Shown here: positions 24,905 to 37,111 of the stretch, piece by piece
How positions within the stretch are numbered: the first letter of the stretch is position 1
Layout: the number at the start of each line of letters is the position of its first letter
Source of the DNA: Deroplatys truncata
Lineage: Eukaryota; Arthropoda; Insecta; Mantodea; Mantidae
Assembly: GCA_030765065.1 (NCBI GenBank)
Contig: CM060979.1
Coordinates: 104,334,350-104,398,349, forward strand
Direction of reading: 5' to 3'
DNA length: 64,000 nucleotides
Position numbers and translations under genes: made by a program
The notes under the pieces: generated by a model
Database searches by the model: none
The model's input: the letters and a program-made list of their open reading frames with translations, nothing else
Told to the model about the DNA's origin: nothing

Positions 24905-25750
24905 ATTATGGCCTAAAAGTGGAACTTTTAACATAGTGCACACAAACACTAGTGCGATACCACCCCATTGTGACCAATCACATGACAATTATCCTTTATA
25001 TTTGCACATGTTTAATACTTCGACTTGGCTTGTTTAGGTTTTACTTTTTACTATGTCTTTTTACATGATTAGTTTCTCATGGCGGTCCCATTATCTGTTC
25101 ACAATAAAATCCTCATACTTTAATTTATTGCAATTCGTTGTGGAGTTGACCTATTGCTTACATTGGCAGCCTTGTGGTTTCTTTGATCTGAATGTTATTA
25201 TTTCATCTAGTATAATCTATATAAAGATTAAATGGCGGCAATTATGAATTCAGAAGAATTTATATATTCATTTTCAGAAGAAACTGAAATGGAAGAGCCA
25301 GGTGAAATTACAGAAGCAGCAGAAAGAATAACACTCTAAGTACCTACTTACCCAAAAAATCCAAAAAGCAGCATGATATAGCATTTAATCGCTTTGTTGC
25401 CTGGTGTAAGGCAAGACACGTTGAAAATAATTTCACTGAAAATGACTGCTAGGGAATCAACAAAACATAAAAACATCTGACATCTCACTATACACGAGAG
25501 TTGATCTCGTTTTTAACACCACTTCTCCTGTTTCAAGAATCTCGCTAAACACGTGAGTTGATTGCGTTCTAAATGTGATTCCTCTTAGTTAAAGGAATCA
25601 ATATAATATTACTTTATTGTTATTTTACAATTTCGAGCGCTGTTTAAAAAAACAATATATGCTACACTGTTAAAAAGAGGTTTTATTTTGCTCGGAAACA
25701 TTCCTACCCCCAAAATAAAACCCCACTTTTATGACTTGTATCATAATCCA
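24905..25750 (+). mobile_element. Decayed element with tyrosine-recombinase-like coding trace
   Basis: This insert interrupts the older HINE-like element. Near its ends, TAAAAGTGGAACTTTTA and the inverse of the right side (ATAAAAGTGGGGTTTTAT) look like inverted repeats. At 25230-25450 the plus strand reads MEEPGEITEAAERITL and, after a frame change, YLPKKSKKQHDIAFNRFVAW, then CKARHVENNFTEND. That resembles the N-terminal core-binding segment of the Crypton-like tyrosine recombinase family common in arthropods (PKKSKK...F..WC). The catalytic part is absent. The family call is tentative and the edges are uncertain by about 20 bases. Confidence 0.45.
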
Positions 25751-25933
25751 ATATTCTGTCTATTTCTTATGGTTTATCAGTTATACAACATTCGGAATAA
25801 GAATACTTCACAAACTATTCATATGTAAATATGTTTAAATGTTTGGTATTTAACGGGAATGGTTAGAGCCATATTTGGGAAAATAAAAAAAATAAGGAAA
25901 AATGTTCGGTATAAAGGGCAGTTTGGTGTAAAG

Positions 25934-26090
25934 CAAGGGTGGCAAAAATGCCTTTCTCTCTCGAGTCATCAAATATGCAACACGCACTGCACCACTCAGC
26001 AGCACATGGAAAACAAATGAATAGACGGCTCGAAAAGGAGTTGCGCCTGCGAGGAACAGTGTCTCGCGAGTCGCGCTTTCGCCACCACTG
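25934..26090. mobile_element. hAT-type MITE, 157 bp
   Basis: Starts CAAGGGTGGCAAAAATGC. The inverse of its right end is CAGTGGTGGCGAAAGCGC. It is flanked by the 8-bp duplications GTGTAAAG (25926-25933) and GTGTAGAG (26091-26098), seven of eight identical. An 8-bp duplication with CAGNGGTGG-type ends is diagnostic of hAT elements. There is no coding capacity. Confidence 0.88.
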
Positions 26091-26121
26091 GTGTAGAGGA
26101 TTTTCTTTAAAACACTCATGT

Positions 26122-26949
26122 TGAGGCAGTATTTTATATCACAACACTGTGAATGCCAGAGTGATTGTAGTGTAAATTAACATTATTGTATAATAATGAT
26201 TTGAGATGTTTATTAATTATAAGCATTGTTAGGAAATAAGTTTACACGGCTTACTAAAACTGACAATAGGAAAGGGTAACAATGTAGCGAGGGGGTGAGT
26301 TGTTTATCAATTAGAAGAGACAAACAAATGACGTCGGAGTAGCGTGCCTTTTTAGAAATGGAGGGAATATCTTCCCTAGAGCATATGTGTTTCTAATTTT
26401 GATTGGATAAAAAAATAGACGCTAATGTTAACGCGATTTATTAACCAATAGCAGCTCTGTTATAATGTTTAGGCATATCGGGGGAGGGAGTATAAATTCT
26501 AGAGCCAAAGACAGGTATCGCGCAGTTCAACAGAATCATTCACCGGTTACACGTCGCGCAGTTCAACAGAAGCATTCACGAAGTACACGTTACGCAATTC
26601 TACAGAATCTCTCGCGTCGTAAAGTTAGTTACAAAATTTGAAATACCCGAATTAATAATGCGCGGCAAATAAGTGATTATAGTTACATTCGAAAATATAA
26701 CAGTTTCAGTCAGGCGTGTATCAAGAGTAATTATGTGAAATTAATTAAGTGTGGCGGCAATAAAAGTGTAAAAACAAATTCTTTTATCAGTGTTACCTTT
26801 TAGTAACAACTGCTTTCCGTTTACACACCCTGTTCAAGAGATTTGCTCGACTGAGTAGTAATAGCTAGCCGGAGGACAAAGAACCCAAAATTCAAAATAG
26901 TAAAACAATAACAGGCGTTCAGCAAATAAGATAACACGATACCGCGACA
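26122..26949 (+). mobile_element. Solo LTR, subfamily 1b
   Basis: Starts TGAGGCAGTATTTTATATC and ends ACCGCGACA, flanked by ATGT at 26118-26121 and 26950-26953. About 828 bp. It has a TATAAATT box and an AATAAA signal. It is related to the LTRs of the 5621-9874 element but is a distinct subfamily. Confidence 0.92.
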
Positions 26950-27026
26950 ATGTCTCATCTTTGGAAGATGTCTGACTCAAATACTAAGTTTGGTATTCAT
27001 CCGCGACTTCGTTTTTGTGCTATGCT

Positions 27027-27098
<72 letters not shown>

Positions 27099-27289
27099 GC
27101 CTTTATCTAAAAGGATTTAGTGGACCTCATAATGTGTATTTCCACTGAAATCGAAATTTTAAGTGGAATACAATATTTCCTCTACCTGCTATAGGTAGGT
27201 GACGAATGCAGCACTACTGAAATTATGCCTCTCCCATAGCTAAACTCCCGAAGTCCTAAGTTCACATCACCATTATCTCAACTATGTAT

Positions 27290-27965
27290 GATCTTTAAAC
27301 TTCTCATCCTTTTCTCTCTTATTTTTTCTAAAAATATCCTCATTTTATTAATTTTGCGATGTTATTAACGCTTTGATTGCTATTATACCGTGTTATAAGT
27401 TATCCCATGTTTTTATTTCGGACACTATATCTTTATTGCTATTTCACGATCCTTTAAACAATGAAAGGTGTCATCGAATTTTCTACACCTAATGCATTTT
27501 TCCTTAAGCCTACGTTTTTCCTTAATCCTTTTCTAAATCCTTTTCTGTACATATTTGTTGAGGATCTTTTCTCACAAACTGATCACAGTTATCTATATAT
27601 TTCTCCTCTACAATTTTTAAACTATTTTACACACATCTAAAGAACTTTGGTACTCAAAGCTAGCCCAAAACTCCCGCTTCTCTGTATCTTCTACACTCTT
27701 TCTTAATTCTTTCCAAAATTCGCTAACGTATTTTCACCCAGTTGCCGAACATCTCTTATTCCAATGTTTTCTAACAGTTTCTCCTCCTCCATAAGCCAAT
27801 CCTCTCTTCCCACTACACCTCTTGGGTACCTCGGACATTCTTTTAGCATATTTCGAATATATCGTTTTAAATACTATTATGAACCTTCCTTTCCACTCTT
27901 TCTACTTCTGTCAAACTCACTCTACTTGGAAAACATTTTTATAAACCCAGAATGTCTTTACAAAG
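27290..27965 (-). pseudogene. LINE ORF2 fragment, region after the reverse transcriptase
   Basis: The minus strand reads YIRNMLKECPRYPRGVVGRE, DWLMEEEKLLENIGIRDVRQ and later RCRKFDDTFHCLKD across several frames. This resembles the linker and cysteine-containing tail of insect non-LTR retrotransposon ORF2 proteins. No reverse transcriptase motif is present in the fragment. Several stops and frame changes show it is dead. The clade cannot be named from this part. Confidence 0.55.
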
Positions 27966-28104
27966 GTTGAAGCAGTATGGCGTGGACTAGACTTAGCCAT
28001 CATATGTTGAAACAATTGCTGTTGTGGCGCTAAGCTGTAGTGATTTGCATATGAAATTCCTTGATGATTGTTAACTTGGGCCTGGATTCGGGAACAATCA
28101 TATG

Positions 28105-28376
28105 TCCTCCGTGGTCTAGGAGTACCATCTTAACTTCTGGAGGTCGCGGGTTCAAATCCGTGGAGGGCGATAGATTATTTCGGGCGTAAAAATTCTTAGC
28201 ATGGTTTCCTTCGGAAGGGAAGTAAAGTCGGTGGTCTCGGTCGTAGATTTGCGGCACGTAAAAGAATCTCAGGCCTGATAAAGAGGCCTCTGAGCAACGC
28301 TTCTGATCTTTTATGCTCAATATAGACTGGGATGCTAAGAACCATGGTAGTTAAAGAGCGTCCATAAATAAAACTC
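28105..28376 (+). repeat. SINE family 1, full length
   Basis: Head TCCTCCGTGGTCTAGGAG (A-box region) and GGTCGCGGGTTCAAATCC (B box), then the body with CCTTCGGAAGGGAAGTAAAG and an A-rich end after GAGCGTCCATAAATAAAA. About 270 bp. Confidence 0.88.
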
Positions 28377-28639
28377 AGTTTAATTTTCGAAACAATCACC
28401 TGTGGCCTTAGTGTACACAATTTTATCATTTTACTTTAGCACGCCATACTACTTCCGAACAATTAAACATAAGAAGGGGTTGGTTTAACCTATCACGACT
28501 CTCTAGCACTACACATTTATCATTTGGTGATTATTACTTCCCTAGTTGCCTACAGTTCAACGAGACGTTCACAACCTTCGTTAGGACCATAAAGGTTTTC
28601 TTTGGAGGTGTGAGGGTTACAAACTATGATTCCTTAATT

Positions 28640-29222
28640 TGAGGCAGTATTTTTAACACTTAAACGATTTCAGTCAAATTATATAATATAAAATATAATA
28701 ACAGCCCGCCTTTAAGCAATATGTGTATAATATAATATATAAAATGTATGTAATAGTCATTGTATTAATTTTTATATTATTATGTACATGTTCAATAATG
28801 TTATGTGAATGTATTAAGTAATTTAATAATGTAGGAGCTGTGAGAATAATAGGTTAAAATTTGCTAACAATGAGGTAACAATGAGGTAACCTTGAGGCAA
28901 TAATGAATTAGAATGTTTAATAATGCTACTGGTAATTCTTGGAGCAACAATAATGTAAATACTGAGACAGTTTTTAAAATAGCCAAACAAGAACCAGAAA
29001 AAGCTTAAGTTAAATAAAAGTATTCTATTGGAGTAGGATTAGCCAATCAGAGACTTGAAATACAAAATTTACAAATTTAGGCGGTAAATCAGTGCTGTTG
29101 CTAGTAGACAGCGTTACTAACCGGACGCGAGACGCGTCCTCGAGAAGTTTAATACGTATCCAGTGTGAAAAATAAATAGTTTACGTGTTAAAAAAATGCT
29201 AGTAATTAATAAATAATATCGC

Positions 29223-29276
<54 letters not shown>

Positions 29277-29616
29277 CAGTGAAGTGTTATTTTAATCGTT
29301 TAAACAGTAAATAAATGGAGTGAAGTACAAATTATAATCTGTTTAAGCCTACATTCTTAGCCGCACCACTCCCTGCAAAGAAATCCATATCTCTATCAAT
29401 AATACTGACGCAGCCAAGGCAAACATAAATATATAATAATTAAAGAAATAGTCAAATTACAAAGTTAACATTTTTAAACTTGAGGCGAAGGCTACCGGAA
29501 CCTTTTTACCATACGTGCGGTTGCACTACTTCAAGTGTTCGACTCCCCAACAGTCGAAATATAATACATCTTCTTCAAACTGGCTTTCTATATGTAGCAG
29601 CAACAAACCTTCCTCA
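28640..29616 (+). mobile_element. Solo LTR, subfamily 2
   Basis: Starts TGAGGCAGTATTTTTAAC and ends AACCTTCCTCA. The flanks AATT and ATTT are an imperfect duplication. It ends about 50 bp earlier than the 17909 copy and lacks the internal primer-site-like unit. (TC)n then (TA)n lie at 29226-29277. Confidence 0.85.
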
Positions 29617-29620
29617 ATTT

Positions 29621-30306
29621 GTAAGTGCTTTAATGATTTTTATGATATCAAAATACCTTGGATAGAAACACGTAGCTACCATCTGCTTAACAACAATTAT
29701 ATCCAATCAATAAAGCTGTCATAATGGTTTCCAAACGTTTCGCTTCTAAAGTTTTTTTAGCAGATCGACTGAGATGCAGTGGGCGTATTTGTAGCTCCGC
29801 CTATAGATTAGATTTCAATTGGTAATTTAATATGTTGGATTAATTTATTTATTTTGCCTATCTTTCCATACTGTATTACTATATAAATAGTCTGAATAAA
29901 TCCCACCGAATATTCTCTGCAAACATTTACACATGTCTTTGTCTCAAACAAATCCGTAGATAAAAACAAAATGACAGACTTTACTGACAAACTCTGACGT
30001 TTCCAGAGATCGTAGAATATATAAAGCCAAACTTTCGAAATCCAGAAATGATTTTCAGATCATGACATTAGCTAAATTAATTTCGTAAATTAAATGAGTA
30101 GAAGTATGTACTTCTACAAATGCACTTGGATCGCTTTTCTTCCTTCCGTCTAATTAGCACTGAGTGGATACTTGCCATGGTAATTTTCCATCTTCCATTT
30201 ATCATAATGTCCAAGTCAAGTTCATTTTTCATCCACTTTAATTTTTTTCAGTGTTCATCTTATGTTCTGTTCTGTACTGCATAGTTTTGTGTACATACAT
30301 ATATAT

Positions 30307-30340
<34 letters not shown>

Positions 30341-30440
30341 ATGCCCACAACATAAAGGCAAATATTTCTTGTGATGATTGGGAACATCCATAGGAGTCTT
30401 TTAGTACAATGAATATTCGGCCGGAAATACATTGTTATGG
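29621..30440. other. No gene seen; (TA)n near the right end
   Basis: (TA)n at about 30299-30338, otherwise AT-rich and featureless. Confidence 0.5.
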
Positions 30441-30444
30441 TGTA

Positions 30445-30950
30445 AACAATGGAATGGCCCGCATTCGGGAGGTTTCGGGTTCGATCTCCGGCGACTGATC
30501 ATTCTGACCCATGGGGTTTTCCAGGTGTTTTCCCGGATCGTCAGGGGAATGCTGGAGTGGTTTCTTTCAGCCCCCGAATTTCAGAATCCTCCATTTCGTT
30601 CCATTTATCATTTCAGTTATCCTTTACGTCTATTTCAGGTTTGGAAGGTCCACGATGGTGTTTCTGTGCGGTATGGCAGGGAAGAGGATGCTCTCTGGAC
30701 CTTTCTCCGTCCCTCGAACTTTGGCTGATTGTCGGGGTATCCCAACTCCCTTGAGGGGCGTTGGACTCCTTATGGGGCGGGGTCCCCGGTCTGCCTGCTG
30801 GGGTGTCTCAATCTGGAAACTTAGGGACCCTGTCCTAATTCCGGCCACCCGGTGTCTCCTCTCACCTCATACTTTCCTCCTGCGGACGTCCCCTCGAGGA
30901 AGATGAGAAACAATTAAATGCATTGCAAATTGTTGAAAAAAATTGTTTAT
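30445..30950 (+). repeat. SINE-like element, tRNA-type B box
   Basis: GC-rich. B-box-like GTTTCGGGTTCGATCTCCGG lies near 30470, followed by GGGGTTTTCC and later GGGGCGTTGGACTCC. It ends AATGCATTGCAAATTGTTG and A/T runs. The overlapping open frames in this GC-rich block are not supported as genes. Confidence 0.7.
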
Positions 30951-31220
30951 GTTAATTGTAAGAAAAAGCAAAGCTATTACATGTTGTTTTACAGCAATCC
31001 GAGCCAATGTATACCGACTGAATGTGAGCTAGACATCACGCCATTACCATCACACCACAGAAGTAGCCTGAAGACTTTTTACTCTCTTCTTTGCTAGGCT
31101 TGAACTGAATCTCAAAACCGCTTTAGTTGAGAAAGTCGGAATTTTTATCTTGTGTCTAAACACAGGTTTAGAATTTTCATATCCATATTGTAATATGGTT
31201 CATCCGAAATATAACAGCTG

Positions 31221-31490
31221 TCGTCCTCCGTGCACTAATGGTACCGTGCTAGCCTCTAGTTCCCAAGGTCGCGGGTTCAAACCCGGCGGAGGGCGTAAAA
31301 ATCCTTAGCATGGCTTCCTTCGGAAGGGAAGTAAAGCGGTGGTCCCGTGTCGTAGATTTACGGCACGTAAAAGAACCTCAAGCCTGATAAAGAGGCCTCT
31401 GAGCACAATTACAGGTCTTTCACGCCCAATATAGAATGGGACGCTAAGAACCACAGCAGTTAAAGAGCGTCTATAAAAAAAACAAAGAAA
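31221..31490 (+). repeat. SINE family 1, full length
   Basis: Head TCGTCCTCCGTGCACTAATG and B box GGTCGCGGGTTCAAACCCGG, a well preserved tRNA-like T arm. The body matches the copy at 28105. Ends in a long A-rich tail. Confidence 0.9.
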
Positions 31491-31494
31491 AAAA

Positions 31495-33580
31495 TTAACT
31501 CAGAGTTTCTCCGAACTATCACAAAACTGCTAGTTTTACAATCCCTAAATATCAAGTCGCATCCTCTGTTCTTGTTAATCAGTTTACTCTGCAAGGCTAT
31601 TTATCTGAATGAACTACCTTGCTTGTCGCCGCCTAATAAGAAAAGGAACGTCGTGTATCCTAGTCAGACATCTCTTTGGATATGCACTACCAATGAACTT
31701 TAGACTCAAGAGCTTAGGTTGCACGCTTCACGCTTTGTTAGTTGCATATGGACTAAGTATAATGTGTTTCTGTCATAGCTTCCCGTCTCAAATTCAGAAG
31801 TAGTATTTTAACATCGTACATTATTTTGAATGAGATATAGTTTCTAATTAGAATAAAAAAAAGGAGTGCAAGAAATTTTTATCAAGCCAGACCATATAAA
31901 CATGTCACAGTGATGGTTTTCTAGGTTAATGTACGAACAATATGACATGGGCCAGACCCTACATCAAATATTAGCATGCAAGGGAAGGCCATGCACGTAT
32001 CCATTGGGAATTTCACATTTTCGTAATGACACTCAGGGATGTTGTTAACAGGATTGTAAATCATATTGACAGCGTTGGTATACGAATTTTGTTTGAGGGA
32101 TGGTTTTCAGACCACATCATATTATTTCTTACATCGCGATCACCGCACAGCACACGTACATATTTTTGCTGTTTGGCAAACAATATACAAAACATTGTGT
32201 GCTCCTTATTGGAGAAAGCATTATGTTAAAATCTAGGGAAAAAGACAGAAGAGGTTTACACTCATTTTTCCCTGCTACCGTGTCTGCTCCCTAATTCGGA
32301 ATGGCTAACCAGTGCTCAAGTAATTTAAGACATCTTCCCTGAAATTATCTGCTTTATTGTCTTTAGAGCCCCGGAAAATACATATCTTACGGTGATACTT
32401 GTAGATACAAGTATTATTAACGAAGACATACAATGGATAACCATGCAGAATGTCATAAACATAATATTATTTTAGCATTTTTAAAAACGAAAATGATACA
32501 AAATATTTATATATTAGCTCATAATACCTTTAATTAAATTTTAACATTTTAGCAAACTACATAAAGTATGAATATTCTTTCCGAAGTTAATAGTATTCTA
32601 TACATTGTAATTCTGAAAATAATGTTCTTCCTCCCATACATTAGCAGTTTAGAATATCTCTTCATTTCTTTTGGTCTCTACTGATGAACTCCGGGATTGT
32701 TACACAAGACAGGATACGTGTTAAAAATTCTGTGTATCCTGAAGATGTATTACTCTTCCTGAAGAGTGCAGGGGAATCTAAGATCCTGTTACTCCTTAGA
32801 GCAAGCATGAAATGACTAGACATCGGTTATAAAAGGGCTATGTACTTTGGTACATAGGTAGAGTAGTATTAATTCGAGCAGGTAAAATGCATTAAGAACT
32901 TAAAATATGTACGAGGGAAAAATTAGTAAACATAAATCGTAGGTATTTGTCAACCCAAGTGGTAAGTATACTCAATTAAATTTGTTAGAAAGAGGATAAT
33001 GAATCATTTGGGGATCAGGAAAAAGAAAGCAATTCTATAACACACTTTTGTATCTAGGATTAGCAAATCACATATGAAATGCCAAATACATTATGGCTTA
33101 AGGAAAAATAAACTACAGAGTCTGTTATGTAATGGTGACTTTTTTTAAGCTTGATCAAAGCTTTTGCTAAACTTGTGAACAATAATTCGCGTTACAGTAA
33201 ACCACTTAGAAGATTTTCAAGTTTGGAGTATATAAATTTGTGGCATTTGTTCCATAAGATTTGTGAATGTGACATTTTACTATAGCTCCGTATGCATGAA
33301 TTTCTGATCCCATTGCCGGCAGAAAGTAATATTCGCGAGTTTGAATTTTGACATGTTTACATCATCATACTGCACAAATTTAACGGAATAAATCCCAATA
33401 GTGTTTACAAAACCTCCAACTCCATGAATAGAGTGAAGGCATTATAAATATATAAAACTTTTTTTAAGATACCGTAAAAATGGAATTGATGATGTGCGAA
33501 GCTATCGAAAGTTTACTACTACATGTTTTAAATGCTCAATGGTAATTTCGTTAATAAATACTAAGAACTAAACTAAAAAC
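31495..33580. other. No gene seen; one perfect hairpin
   Basis: AT-rich. CTATGTAC-TTTG-GTACATAG at 32838-32857 is a perfect 8-bp stem with a 4-base loop. No other shared repeat or supported frame. Confidence 0.45.
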
Positions 33581-33849
33581 AAAATTATGTGTCGCATTCA
33601 TACAACTTTCTCTACTTAATATAACTTCACATAACTGCCTTATATACAGAATGTTTCAAAAATAGAGGGCAAAATTTCAGGTATAAATTCCCCATATGCA
33701 GACAACAAAAACGTCCATTACAACATGCGTCCTGAAATGCTTGGTTTCTGAGTTATGGCTTTCAAAACAGTGATATTCATCGGAAAGTATTTCTTACCGC
33801 AGGTAGTTTTCTTTACAGAAGATGTTCAAAGTATCCACCTCCTGCTTGA

Positions 33850-34738
33850 ATAAGGCCTCACATCGACGTTCATGGCCGTGCGAACACGATTCCAAATTCC
33901 AGGAGTATTGCGTATTTCCTCACAACCTGCCACAATTCATTTCTGAAGGGATTCCGAGACGATGCCCCCACAAGTAGATACGGTTCAAATCAGGTGAGCG
34001 GGTGACCAAGCAATTGGGCCACCTCTACCTATCCATCGATCAGGAAACCTTTGATTCAAGTACCGGCGAGAGGTACGACTGAAGTGCAGGAGCGTCATCA
34101 TGCAGGAAGTGAGCTTGTTGGCGAATGCTCAGCGAAGTGTCTTCTTACACATGAGCTATGCTGTTTTCCAAGAAGTTTGTGTACGCCTGCCCCGTGAGTC
34201 TGCTTACAAGTACACGGGGTCCAACTAACCGAACACCAATGATACTGCCCACATGTTGAGAGTGAACCGCACTTGGTGATGAGATGAAACAATTGCATTT
34301 GGGTTTTCATATGCCCATACATGCTGATTGTGGAAATTTGTAATGCTATCTCGTGTGAACCGTGATTCATCTGTAAATAATACTAAGGCAAGAAAGTTCG
34401 GATTTGTAGTACACTGCTGCAAACACCAATAGAAGAACATCAACCGAGTAGGTTCTCGCAACAGTCTCCTCCAGGCAGTCGTTCAATGAACATTCACTTG
34501 CAACGCTAACCTTCGTGTACTGACTCGTGTGCACAGAATCCAGAATCTCCTCCTCTACATCTGGAGTTGTAGATCTTGGTCGTGTCCTCCAAACCAGGAG
34601 ATGTAAACTTCTCAGAAGCTCACAGACGCCGATGGAGTCGTTTAAATGCCTTCCAATCTGGACATCTTCGCTGTGGGCAGCTCTCTTGGTACGAGTCAGC
34701 GCAGCACTGCCGTTCGCCTTACCGTACATGAAGTGCAT
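33850..34738 (-). pseudogene. DDE transposase pseudogene (DUF4817 / Tc1-mariner superfamily)
   Basis: The minus strand starts MHFMYGKANGSAALTRTKRA, the usual first helix of this insect family (M.FVYG...GNA). A divergent helix-turn-helix follows, then DVEEEILDSV. The catalytic region reads NPNFLALVLFTDESRFTRDS and NFHNQHVWAYENP, with the first Asp in TDES. Further text in another frame includes HDDAPA and TRSPDLNRI, matching the second and third acidic positions. Several frame changes and stops break it. In life it would cut and rejoin DNA at the element ends. The solo LTR lies just upstream of its start codon. Confidence 0.8.
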
Positions 34739-34762
34739 TTCTGTCTGCTCCTGATTTGAGTA

Positions 34763-35634
34763 TGAGGCAGTATTTTATATCACAACACTGTGAATGCCAG
34801 AGTGATTGTAGTGTAAATTAGCATTATTGTGTGACAATGAGTTGAGATGTTTGCTAATTATAAGCATTGTTAGGAAATAAGTTTACACGGCCTCACTGAA
34901 ACTGACAATAGGAGCGGGTAACAATGAAACGATGGGGTGAGTTGTTTATCAATTAGAAGAGACAAACAAATGACGTCAGAGTAGCGTGCCTTTCTTTAGA
35001 AATGGAGGCAATATCTTCCCTAGAGCATATATGTTCGTAATTTTGATTGGATATAAAAATAGACGCTAATGTTGGCGCGCTTTATTAACCAATAGCAGCT
35101 CGATTATAATCTTTAGGCATATCGGGGTGAGGGAGTAGAAATTCTAAAGCCAGAGACAAGTATTGCCCAGTTTAAGAGAATCATTCACGCGTTACACGTC
35201 GCACAGTTCAACAGAATCATTCACGGGTTACACGTCGCACAGTTCTACAGAATCATTCACGGGTTACACGTCACACAGTTCTACAGAATCTCTCGCGTCG
35301 TAAAGTTAGTTAAAAGATGTGAAATACGCGAATTAATAATGTGCGGCAAATAAGTGATTGTAGTTACATTCTAAAATATAACAGTTTCAGTCGGGCGTGT
35401 ATTAAGAGTAATTATGTTAAATTAATAAAGTGTGGCGGCAATGAAAGTGTAAAAACAAATTCCTTTATCAGTGTTATCTTTTAGTAACAACTCCTTTCCG
35501 TTTACACACCCTGTTCAAGAGATTTGCTCGACTGATTAATAATAGCTAGCCGGAGGACAAAGAACTCAACATTTAAAATAGTAACACAATAACAGGCGCT
35601 CAGCAAATAAGATAACACGAAAGTTACCGCGACA
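34763..35634 (+). mobile_element. Solo LTR, subfamily 1b
   Basis: Starts TGAGGCAGTATTTTATATC and ends TTACCGCGACA, flanked by AGTA at 34759-34762 and 35635-35638. About 872 bp. It carries three near-identical 43-bp repeats of the CACGGGTTACACGTCGCACA type around 35160-35290, where the 26122 copy has fewer. Confidence 0.93.
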
Positions 35635-36679
35635 AGTACATGTAGCTCAGTCGAACGCCAAACACAACCCTTAATGTACGTTTCGCCTCGGAAGGAACTA
35701 TCAGAGTGACCTGTTAATATCTTTTGCCACGGCAACTACCTACGGGAAGAAACACGTTCCGGTAAATATCACTGTTTTGAAGGGCATAATTCAAAAACCA
35801 AGCATTTCGAGACAAATGCTGTAATTTACTTTTTATTGTCTACATTTGGGGAATGCATGCCCGAATTTATGCCCTCTATTTTTTAAACATATTGTATTAT
35901 AGGATTGATACAAAAAGCGATTATTCCTTTACTAAATACTAAGTTTCAATACATTTTACGAGAAATAATCTCAAATTAAGCAATATGGACTTGATTCTAT
36001 GCATTGTACTGAAAACAAAATACAATTGTTCGCACATCATAAGTAGATTTTGCTGTTAATGAACCCATGCGGGAAAAAAGAAGAATCGCATAAGATGATT
36101 ATAGATACTCCATGAGTTCTATCTGTAAAAACATAAAGGTATAAACTGGACATTTCTAAAACAGGATACTACAAAACAACTATGTGACCTAAATTGTATA
36201 CTTCAATGAGCTCCACATTTTTTCAAACAATAAGTTTTCGTTAATCTCTTTTGGCTTAGTAGTTATACAGCATTACACGAAACTCATCAGGATATTTACA
36301 GAATATTCAATATACAGGTATATTTTATTATTCATGGATTATCTTAAAATATGGTATTTATGTCAAAATTATTAAAGTAATTTTTGAGAAAATAAGAAAT
36401 AACGAAACATCTTCGATATATAAGTGATTTGGATGGGTAACTTTGCTGAAACTCTTCGCTTGGCATCCTTGAGTAGTGTGTGAACAACAATGAAAATCTG
36501 TATATTTCTAACTTTTGAGTTATGCTGCTTATAGGCAGTCAGACAGACAACGCATCCACGGAACGTTTTCTAAAGTACTTCTTTTGGTTTCTTCGAAATA
36601 TGTATTTCCGGTGAAGTCTAGATATGAATATAACATTTGCTGTGCTTATTAAAAAGTAACAGAGAAAGTAAAGACATTA

Positions 36680-37108
36680 CAATTTGATGTCCAATATGAC
36701 ATTTAATGCAGAGAGACGAGTAAAGTAGACCAGTAAAATTCCATTCGTGGAGATCGGAATATGTGTGACGAGCACTGCATTTGGACGTAGCTAGATGTCG
36801 CCTGCCAAGCATTTTTATCCTCCAGTCTCCAGCATTATTTACTCCAGAAATCATAGAGGTTCTTGGCAAAAACCCCACTCTAAGATGACGATATCTTTTC
36901 CGCACATAGCTTCCATATGCAAACTCTAGTGTATCACTTATACACCGGTGTAATAAAAGGAATATCTTATCAGAATATCATTGCTCTGATAAAATATTAT
37001 AAAGTGAAAAATTTATTCAAGCTATTTTAATACATATCTCCACTCTATCTCACTCTCAGATATCTTACATTCACATTAATTTCACTAACCACTATCGCTT
37101 ACTTTTAA
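36680..37108. other. No feature seen
   Basis: Short frames only. Confidence 0.4.
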
Positions 37109-37111
37109 TAT

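Larger units (their letters stand above)
23655..27205 (+). repeat. Old HINE-like element carrying four later insertions
   Basis: Plus-strand pieces that follow one another in family order: head 23655-23751, middle 24581-24905, 25750-25933, 26099-26121 and tail 26954-27205 with a 66-bp CA tract (27031-27096). The gaps are filled by a minus-strand HINE-like copy, a coding-type fragment, a hAT-type MITE and a solo LTR. Each piece is diverged, as expected of an old copy. Confidence 0.8.
33647..35894 (-). mobile_element. Mariner-like DNA transposon with DUF4817-type transposase, split by a solo LTR
   Basis: Left end CAGAATGTTTCAAAAATAG-AGGGC and the inverse of the right end CAATATGTTTAAAAAATAG-AGGGC are inverted repeats. 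TA flanks both sides (33645-33646, 35895-35896). Without the solo LTR at 34763-35634 it is about 1.37 kb, a normal size for this group. Confidence 0.85.
33583..36672 (+). repeat. Old HINE-like element split by a mariner-like element
   Basis: The head (33583-33646, TCATACAACTTTCTCTACTT) and the rest (35897-36672, ending AACAGAGAAAGTAAAG) flank the transposon exactly. The body is strongly diverged but keeps the family order: the TTACCAGTTATG-type, GAGTTATGCTG-type and TATTTCCGGTGAA blocks. Confidence 0.7.

Noticed and set aside
25850-26124. Open frames of 61 and 89 codons on both strands
   Set aside because: They lie across the hAT-type MITE and the end of the old HINE-like element.
30432-30906. 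Overlapping frames of 98, 101 and 131 codons
   Set aside because: They lie in a GC-rich SINE-like repeat; three frames open at once reflects composition.
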